Shown here one piece after another: positions 12,701-22,600 of a stretch of 64,000 nt of DNA. The notes beneath the pieces were generated by a model. The model did no database searches. It saw nothing but the letters and a program-made list of their open reading frames with translations, and was not told where the DNA came from. The position numbers and the translations under genes were made by a program. Position 1 is the first letter of the stretch, and every line of letters begins with the position of its first letter. The stretch is from Symbiodinium natans (Eukaryota; Sar; Dinophyceae; Suessiales; Symbiodiniaceae): the NCBI GenBank assembly GCA_905221605.1, contig CAJNDS010002239.1:22501-86500 (forward strand). The letters are read 5' to 3'.

Positions 12701-15700
12701 CATTTAAGGTATCGTCCATGTTTAGGGGGTATTTGGGGCTCTTTGGGTTATGGGAGGGATCCCTTGTCGGATTCCTGTCATGCGGCCCCCTCTTCTCGAG
12801 GAGCCGCAAAATCAAGGGATTCTAAGGCACTAGTTTAGGACATGAATGGATGAGTCGTGCTAAGTGGGGCGAGAAGTTCTAGGTAAGGCAACTTTAGGTG
12901 TAGCGGGCTATATCCTACCCACGAACCTTCAAGAATGCTGCGGTTATCCGCATGGAAGGCTTAACCACAAAGCCCTGAGAGTTTGAGGGTCAACAAAAAC
13001 AAAAAAGCCCCCTACGAATAAAGAGCAACATCATTGAAAGCCCTTGGTACAAAAAAACGCAGAGTTTGAAATTTCTAAGAGTCTTCCTTAGCTCCTCCAA
13101 AGCTCCTCTTGGGTTGTGTTCAAGCCGTCGAGCCGAAGCCCAGGGCTTGCGCTCGGTGGGTGTGCGAAGACCGAGATGCCAGAGCCCCAGGGGGGCACAT
13201 CCCGCAGCCCGCAAGGGTGTTGGGGGGGGGTTCAAAGGTTGCAGCCTGTGGTTGCCTAAGCCCTAAGCCCTCTAAGTCCTAAACCTCCCGAAGCCAGAAA
13301 AACCCTAAGACCCTCAACCCTTAAGCCCTAAGCCCCACATCTCCCTTAACCCATGCAGACCCAGGTGGGCCTGTTCAGCGTGCTCTTTCGCACCACGCAG
13401 CTCGGGTCTTGACGGTGGCTTCAAGCCCAACCCCCGAGTCACGAAGATCTCCAGTGGTTCCTTACAGTTTAGGGTTTAGGGTTTAGGGTTTAGGGTTTAG
13501 GGGTTTAGGGGTTTAGGTTCAACCCTGCTTGGAGGTTCATGGGTAGTTGCAATTGGGGTTATAAGTAAGATAACTAGAGATTTATTTGGTGATAACCGTA
13601 TTTAGGGCGCTGGTAACCCTACTCGTAACTACCCACGAACAACCAAGTAAACCTTAAACCCCGAGCATCTTTCACATCCGGCGGGCTCAGCACAGGGTCA
13701 CCCTCAATGCCAAGATTTCTTGAACTGTTGGATAATTCGGGATGTTTTAAAGACCTCGCACGGGCACTCGATTTTCAGGCAGTCCATCGACCAGTACACC
13801 GAGGGCGTCGAGTTCGAAAGCTACGCATGCACCAGGCGCTTGGGATCCTCTGCTTCTCTTGGGAAGCCGGCTCCGTTCTGCTTTCTGCCTCCCTCAAGAA
13901 GCTCTCTTTCCTTTCATGCTGCACAAGACCCCTAAACCCTAAACCCTAAACCCTAAACCCTAAACCCTAAACCCTAAACCCTAAACCCTAAACCCTAAAC
14001 CCTAAACCCTAAACCCTAAACCCTAAACCACTAAAGCTGAGATGTTTCAGGCGCTTGGGAGCTCCGGAGTTCGCTCCCTCTCTGCAGGTATAACATCAAT
14101 GACGAGTGCACGGCGTGGCAAGGCGACATCGCTTCCTTGGAGGAGGCAGGGAAACGGATGGGAGCGGCCCAAGGTGGTAGAACACATAGCTCCTGAGTAG
14201 GCCCTGTAGGCCATATGAGAAGGCACCAGAGAGGTCTCTCTTGTCAAAGAATGGAGAGGAGAGCTTTCATTCGCCCACAATGCCCAGGGACGTCCTAGGC
14301 GAAACCGGGTTTAGGGTTTAGGGTTTCGGGTTTAGGGTACCTCCTCCCTAGGTGATGTTTGTCAACTTGCTTTCGGGATTCATAGGGAACCCCCAGATGG
14401 CCCTATACTTGGTAGCTGAGTGGTACCCTTTTGCCCTTTTTGGGTTCTGGGTTTAGGGTTCTGGGTTTTAGGGCTGAGTTCCCTCAGAAGAAAAGTCACC
14501 AACCTTGGGATGTTCCCCCCTTATACTAACAGTCCTTACTAGAGATTAGACTTGGGGGTACTAGAATCCCTAGTAGGGGCTGTGAGTATAAGGGGGGACA
14601 TCACAAGCAGCCAACCCCAACATGGGGACCGTTATATTATAATAGGGTTACTGCGCTGCCAAGCCAAGGGATCGCCGGCAAAGAAGGGTTTAGGGTTTAG
14701 GGTTTAGGGTTCAGGGTTTAGGGCTTAGGGCTTAGGGCTTAGGGTTTATTGTGTAGCTATACAATCAATAAGTAGCGTTTTGAGGATAGAACCAGGTCAG
14801 AGCAAATAGTTGCACTACTTCTAACCGGGCAGCGATATCTACCCCAATGAATCCTTCGAGTGTAGTGGGGGGGGGGGGGGGGGCGCAAAGATGGCCCGCG
14901 ACCAGGTCGAATGGAGCAGCTGCGAGGCATCGGACTCCAGCCTAAACAGGCCATGAGCACTTGGAGGGTTTTGGCTTTTCAGGGTTCACGGCCAGTTGTA
15001 GCTGGGATTACAAGTAGGGGGTACCTTTAGTTTCCTATATGGTCTTGCTTATGTCTGCCCTTGAACCTACAAGCATGGCGCCAAGCTCAGGAACAGCCTT
15101 TTGTGAGGGGCCTTAGAAGTTAGGGTTGCAATATGCTGGCAGGTTGGGCGCCGTTTGGATCTGCGACGAGTGGGAGCTGCCGAAGACGCGCGACATCTTC
15201 CACGAGGTCGCTGCCGGTTACTGTCAAATTTATCGCCAGCGAGGGTTCAGGTGAAGGGTTGAAGATTCTGGGCTGAGATCCGGAGGCCTTAAGCCCAGAA
15301 GCCCGAAACGCACCCCAAACTCCTAGACCCTAGACCCTAGACTCTAAACCCTAAACCCTAAGCCCTAAACCCTAAACCCTAAACCCTAAACCCTAAACCC
15401 TAAACCCTAAACCCTAAACCCTAAACCCTAAACCCTAAACCCGAAACCCTAAACCCTAAACCCTAAACCCCCAAGTAACCCCCCTCCAGAAAGCTCTTCT
15501 CCCTCATCTTTTGCAGAGCAACCTCGGCATCCTCGGCACCTTCGTCTTCCTCGAGGTCATGATTGCTCCTGGGCCTTGCCAGCCGTCCCCTGGTGTAGGG
15601 GGTTGAGGGTTTAGGGGTTTAGGGTTTAGGGGTTTAGGATTTAGGGTTTAGGGGTTTAGGGTTTAGGGTTTAGGGTTTAGGGTTTAGGGCGAAGCCCGAC

Positions 15701-16573
15701 AGGCCATAAAGAGCCCTTGTGGCTGACTAGCAACTCGGGCGTGCCAAGGTCTGCTGTTTGGTCAAGAGCTTTGACGAAGACGGCGACGCCCCTCGGACGA
15801 ATCGGGGCAGTTTGTGCATTTCCCAAAACCCCAAACCCCTAAACCCTAAACCCTAAACCCTAAACCCTAAACCCTAAACCCCCTAAACTCTAAACCCTAA
15901 ACCCTAAACCCCTAAACCCTAAACCCCTAAACCCCTGAACCCCTAAACCCCTCGGATGGGACGAGGCTCTCTTCGTCACGACGGCCCTCTCGTGGGCTGT
16001 CGGGCTGTGCCGCTTGGTTGCCGTCTCCCCTCCCCTCGGAGGGCTTCGGAGAAGTCTCGTGAGATTTTTCGGAGGTTCATGGGTAGTTTTAAGTAGGGTT
16101 TAGGGCTTACGGTTTCGGGTTTCGGGTTGAGGGTTCCCCAAATACGCTTATAGTCAGTGGTAATGATAGTACACTTGCAACCCCGCTTAGAACCACCCGC
16201 GAACCTGCAAGTACTGAAGCCTTGTGAGACTCAGGTTTGCTGCCTTTCTTGGTCATCACGCTGGGCTTTTATGGCTTTCTCTTTGCAGGCGGTTTGGGGT
16301 TGGGGTCTATATAGGATCTCGTGCCTGGAACGTGTTCGAAGAGTCTTGCTTCGGAAGTGGGGTTCGCCACTTGAAGATAGGATATGGTTCGCCATGTATG
16401 CATGCACATATCTACACCCCATAGACATATGTAAATGTATATGTATTTGTATGTCTGTCTGTCTGTCTGTCTGTATGTCTGTATGTCTGTCTGTCTGTAT
16501 GTATGTATGTCTGTATGTATGTATGTCTGTATGTATGTATGTATGTATGTATGTATGTATGTATGTATGTATG

Positions 16574-16614
<41 letters not shown>

Positions 16615-19600
16615 ACACACATGTGTCCCCCCCCCCCCCCCCCCCAGAGCGATGGATTGCGTCGTGCTTTGGTCCGTATGATCCTCGTCTTCAAACAACG
16701 TTTAGGGTTTAGGTTTCAGGGCTTGGGCTTCAAGGTTGAGGGTGCCCAGCCACCATCCACCCAAGCCAATTCCTAGGTTTCCTCGTGGATTTAGGGCTTT
16801 CAAGTGTGCCAGGATCTAGAACTTCCGAGTCGCTGAGCCCTGGAGCCCCAAACCCTAAACGAAGAATTGCCAGGTGGGCTTTTCTGGGCGGGACGCTGTT
16901 GCTGCTGCGGAGTGCTGTGCCACTGAGCACAAGCATGTCGTGGGCGCTTTCTCCAGGGTTTAAGGCTTAGGCTTTAGGGTGTAGGGTGTAGGGCTTGGGG
17001 TTTAGGGTTAGGGTTTTGCGCTTAGGGTTTTGGTTCTAGCCCCAACATTCCTCCTCCAGATGCCGCAGCAGCAACGGGCATCATGTTTGTAAAATGGTGT
17101 GGATGTGCGTGTATGTTTCTATGGCCTGATTATGCTCCTGAACAATTGTTGTTGTGTAGTTCGGAGGGCAGCGCGAAAAAAACAAACCAGACAGCCAACA
17201 CAAATCAACAACAACTCTCGTGTCGGGCTGACTGGTACTTTGGAAGAAATATAGAAACGCATTTCTGACGATTCAAGTTACCGCTCAAGTTGTGCAGTTA
17301 GATGTCTTCTGGGCGATGAAGAAGTTGAGCCCCGCATTTCAAGACATGTACGAAGAACCCACACGACGTTCTTGGAAAGTTGGCAGCACATTAGACCAAG
17401 GAAGATGGGAGAAATCAAGCGTGTGGTTCTGAAGTGAGAAAGCTACGAGCAAGCCAGGGGCCGCCCACTTTGCCAAGAATGTTATGCTTTGCCTCCACAA
17501 GCTGATCTAGCAGACAGCCGAGCATTCCCACAAACGGTTGGCCCACAAGTTCCATGGTACATTCGCCTGAAGAGCCGCCAGAAAAGAGAGACAGACGAAG
17601 CCCCGAAGCCGAACACCTAAACCCTAAACTAAACCCTAAACCCTAAACCCTAAACCCTTGATCCCTAAACCCTAAACGTAGTGATACGTAGAGTGCGGCT
17701 GGCAGCCAATGCTAAGTATGATGGCGGGTTACGCCGTGTTATTTTGCTTCTCTCTACTGTCGGGTTTGGGTGGTGGTGGCGGTGTTTTTGTTGAAGGTTT
17801 AGGGTTTAGGGTTTAGGGTTTGGGCATGGTTACGGTAGGAAAATGGATGGCCAGGCCTTTGCGGACTCCTTCATGGGGTTGCTGCAAGGGCTTGATGCAG
17901 AAGGCATTTCGTGCAAGTAGCCCTAAACCCTAAACCCTAAACCCTAAACCCTAAACCCTAAACCCTAAACCCTAAACCCTAAACCCTAAACCCTAAACCC
18001 TAAACCCTAAACCCTAAACCCTAAACCCTAAGCCCTAAACCCTAAACCCTAAACTGCCCTACAGCGCAGCTCTTGGGCCCCCGCCCCAGGCTGCATGAAC
18101 CTCAAGATGCCCGAGTTCGAGCGGCCGCCCGCCCTTGTCAGCCAGTTCTTGGGGGTTTCGGGTTTCGGGTTTCGGGTTTAGGGTTTAGGGTTTAGGGTTT
18201 AGGGTTTAGGGTTTAGGGTTGAGGGTTTAGGGTTTGGGGTTTAGGGTTTAGGGTTTCGGGTTTAGGGTTGAGGGTGTGGGATTTGGGGTTGAGGGTTTAA
18301 GGTTTCGGGTTTAGGGTTGAGGGTGTGGGATTTGGGGTTGAGGGTTTAGGGTTTCGGGTTTCGGGGTTTAGGGTTTATAAGATTTGGGGTTTAGGGTTTA
18401 GGGAGTGAAAATCGGAGTTCTTGAGCCCTGAATCACTTCTCCGACTCGAACGTTCCTGAGGTACAAGGAGGGGTATAAATAGACCCTAGACCCTGAAGTC
18501 TAAACTCCAAGAACCCTAAAGCACCCTTTGAGGGTGATTTAACCAAACCCCACAAAGCCCCTAAACCCTAAACCCTAAACTCTAAACCCTAAACCCTAAA
18601 CCCTAAACCCTAAACTCAAAACCCTAACACTAACCCCTAAATCCTAAGCCCTACAAAACCCTAAACCCTAGACCCAACAATAATATCCCAGAATCCAGCA
18701 CCACGGCCACAAGGCCAAGCAACAAAGTCCGCATGCAGCGTGGCGCTTCCAAGATCTTGGGCAGGCAGAATTCGCGGCTTGGTTGAGAGAGGGCTGAGAT
18801 TTTTGGGGGTTTAGGGTTTAGGGTTTGGGGTTTAGGGTTTGGGGTTTGGGGTTTAGGGTTTGGGGTTTAGGAGTACTAAAGACTGCACCCTGAACCCTAC
18901 ACCCCCGAAGCTCCGAGATGTTGCGAAGTCAGAGTAAACCCTAAACCCTAAACCGCAAACCCCAAACCCTAAACCCTAAACCCTAAACCCTAAACCCTAA
19001 ACCCCAAACCCTAAACCCTAAACCCTAAACCCTAAACCCGAGGTCTGTCATGCCGCAAGCGAAAACGGTTGATGAGACCAACAATGAGACCAACGAGACC
19101 AACCAGACCAACGAGCAGGGATCCTTTGGCTGCAGCCCACTGAACCCCTAAAGGGTTTAGGGTTTAGGGTTTAGGGTTTAGGGTTTAGGGTTTAGGGTTT
19201 AGGGTCCCCCCCAGAACCCCATAGGGTTTTGCGGGCTTTTGAGGGTTTTGATGGCGGAGGGGTTTAGGCGGGACTCCCTAAACCCCCCCAAAACCCTGTG
19301 TCTTGAGGGCTTTGAGGGGTTTGATGGGTTTTAGTCTCTTTCGGGTTTTCTTTGGGACTTTAGGGGTTTTTGATGGTTTTTGGTCTTCGTGTTTCTTCTT
19401 TTCAAGGTTTTTTTGGGTGTCCCTCTAAACCCTGAGCCCCTGCACCCCTCAACCCCGATGCCTAAGCCCTTCCATCGCCTCGCCCAGGTAACCCTTGACT
19501 GCCCCCCGGCATCTCAACAGATTGAGAGGGCGGCACTGGCATTAAGACATTTTCAAGCCAGGCAATGTCAAACACTCCGGCAGGAAACACCAACTGCCGC

Positions 19601-22600
19601 TTGCTTCATGGCGCCATCATGAAATGATGGGTCATGTCAAGTGTACCGATTTTGGGTTAAGCAAAATATACAAGGGGTTTGGAGTTTCGGGTTGATGGAT
19701 GGGCAGGTCTTTAAGACCACACGACTCGCGCCCAAGGCGTTTCTTTCTGCCCGATTTATGCCGCGAGGCTTTTGCGAAGGTCGCTCTCTGCAAATGGCAA
19801 CCCTGAATCGCAAACGTCATTCCGACATTCCAAGCGTGACTGCGGCAGCTTCCTCGCAAAGCCTCTGTTTCGATCCGACCTATGTCGGTTTCGGCCGGGA
19901 ACCCCGCTTGCCTGCTGAATTAATGGAACGAAAATGCCTTCCTGCGCCCCCCTTATCGCAGCAGCTGCATCCTACGAGGCCCCCCTCGATGTGCCCCGGA
20001 GGAGGGGAAAGTCTTAGGGTTTAAGTTAACTTTAAGGTCTGCTTTTTTGGATTTTTAAGGTTTGCTTTAGGGGTTTTGGGTTTAGAGGGCCCTAACCCGG
20101 CTTGGGGGGATGTATTAGAGATTGGGCAGGTGCCTTTAAATGGCCTGCTTCCTTTCAAGAACACCCCCCATAAACCAAGCAACCTTAGAACCACCACCGA
20201 GCCAGCCTCAACCCTAAACCTAACCCCCCCCCCCCTCAAAAAAAAAACAATCCAAACTCAGACTTAGAAGCTACCCTAAACCCTAAGCTTCCCCCCCCAA
20301 AAAAAACCCAAACCAGCTAAACCCTAGACCCTACATCCGAAACCCTAAGCCCTAAACCCTAAACCCTAAACCCTAAACCCTAAACCCTAAACTTAGAGGC
20401 AACCCCCCCCCCCTCCCCCCTCCCCCTAAGTTGCGAAGCACGGGTGCCGAAGTCGCCAGGTCATCCTGCGAGATCCCCAAAGCCAGGAGGTGCTGTTGGG
20501 ACCCTGGGCCTTAGGGGTTTTAGGGGTTTTAGGGGTTTTAGGGGTTTTAGGGTTTAGGGGTTTAGGGGTTTAGGGTTTAGGGGTTTGGGGGTTTAGGGGT
20601 TTAGGGTTTAGGGTTTAGGGGTTTTAGGGGTTTAGGGTTTAGGGGTTTTAGGGGTTTAGGGGTTTAGGGGTTTAGGGTTTAGGGTTTAGGGTTTAGGGTT
20701 TAGGGTTTAGGGTTTAGGGTTTAGGGTTTAGGGTGTAGCACGGGTCAGCTGAACGCAATAGTGTGAAGACATGCCCACCCCAAGGCCACCCTATCACAAC
20801 TCACTGCGAAACCAAACCGGAGCCAGCCAAAACCAAGCCAGCCATTCAAAATCCGCGAAACCGAGCCGGAGCCAGCCCAAACTAAGGCAACCATTGAAAA
20901 CTCACACGTCGAACATTCTTGGAGGATTCTGAAAACTAGTTAGAACAGCCCAAGCCTTTAGTGACTAGACTTCTGGGTTTTTCTTGGGGCCATAAGGCAA
21001 AGGGTTCCCCTTCAGGTTTACGCGAAGGGGACGGTCTGGGCCGAAGGGCCCTCTCACAGAAAACTCAGGCGTGAACTTGCAGGTTGTGGGTCACTTGGGT
21101 CCATAAGGCAAAGGACTCTCCTTCAGGTTTGCGCGAAGGGGACGGTCTGGGCCGCAGGGCCCTCTCAAAAAAGAGGTTGCACTGCACCCCTAGTCTGGCC
21201 CAAAGAACCAGAGCAGGGCCACCACCAGAGCCAGGTGAGAGGCCAGGGCCAGGGCCAGGGCAGCGTTCAGGCTCAGGCAGGGGCAAGGCCAAGCACAGAG
21301 AAGGGCAGGCCAGGACCAGCAGGGCCAATATTAGGGCCAGGAGGACCAAAGGCAGGGCCAGGACCAAGGGGCCAAAGCAAGGCCAGGCAGCCCAGCGCCA
21401 GGGCCAAGGTCAGGGTCAGGGGCCAGGGCCAAGGGCCAGGGCCAGGGCCAGGACCAGGGCCAGGTCGGCCAGAGGGCCACGGGGCCAGGCCCCGGGCCCA
21501 GGGACCCAGGGCCCAGGGCGGCCCAGGGGCCCAGGGGGCCCAGGGGGCCCAGGGGCCGGGTCCACAGAAGCCAGGGCCCAAAGGCTCGGCGGGCCAGGGG
21601 CCAGAGGGCCAGGGGGCCAGGGGGCTCAGGGGGCCAGGGGGGCCAGGGGGCCAGGGGGCCAGGGGCCATGGGGTTAGGGGGCCAGGGGGCCAGGGCCAGG
21701 GCAGGTCCAGGCAAATGGAAAAAGGATCCCTCCGAGGGTTTTCGGGTCATACAATATAACAGTGACTATGCTAGGCGACTGTAGCTTGGCGACCCCTCAG
21801 GGGTGCGGCTGGCAGGCTCTGCAGCCCAGCAGAGCCTGCCCTGGTCTCGCTGACCGCTCGACTGCGCCCGCCTACCCCAATAGAGCTTTGAGGGGGGGCG
21901 GGCGGGTTTAGGGGTTTAGGGGTTTAGGGGTTTTTGGGGTTTAGGGGTTTAGGGTTTAGGGTTTAGGGTTTAGGGGTTTAGGGTTTAGGGTTTAGGGGTT
22001 TAGGGGTTTAGGGGTTTAGGGGTTCAACCCTGTGCCGTGCCCCTGCGCGCGCAGTCCCTTCCCGCGCTTCTGCCTCTTTGGGTCAGGTCTGGCTTCGAGG
22101 TTTCTGGGGTCTGGAAAGCGGTTCGAGGGTTGAGGGTTCGCTGCACCCCAAGGCCCCCCAAGTACTGCAGTGCAAGCGGTCTGGAACCCTCCACCCTGAA
22201 CCATAAGCCCTAAACCCCTAAGCCCTAAACCCCCCCCCCCCCCACCTCCCCTTGAAAAATGGCAAAAGCCTCTGGCTGAGGTTGCGCTTCACGGCGGCTT
22301 ACGGATTTAGAAACATTCAAAATGCCCAGGGCCTCAGCTTTCCGAGGTCTTTAGGGGTTTTAGGGTGAAGGGTTCAGGGTTTTTTCGGGCCTTAAGGAGC
22401 TTTCAGCTGAGCTACTTCTGAGGGGGTTATGTAGTAACAAGAAACCTCAACCCTAAACCCCAAACCCTCAGATTATCATTTCGGCGCGTTTGGGGTTGTA
22501 GGGTGCAGGGATGTGTAGGGGTTTCAGGCCGTGGAAGGGAAGACTTTTTGTTGCGTTGTTATTTTGATGTCTCTCTCTCTCTCAGACACTCTTCTCTCTC

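Larger units (their letters stand above)
15319..15953. repeat. CCCTAAA, TTTAGGG, CCCTAAA arrays
   Basis: C-strand 15319-15478, G-strand 15598-15691, C-strand 15830-15953; exon candidates sit in the gaps. Confidence 0.9.

Noticed and set aside
13932-14032. CRISPR-like regular repeats
   Set aside because: Seven-base tandem units without unique spacers in a eukaryotic context.
15770-15792. EF-hand at DEDGD
   Set aside because: Only the first positions of a loop fit; no paired helix or second hand nearby.
16157-16776. Frames up to 174 codons with Tyr/Val/Cys/Met or His/Thr/Tyr repeats
   Set aside because: Products of the GTAT/GTCT and AT microsatellites.
21084-21759. Overlapping open frames of 100-197 codons on both strands (Gly/Pro/Arg-rich)
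   Set aside because: They arise from a GGCCAGG minisatellite that lacks stop codons in all frames; no start context, splice pattern or domain.
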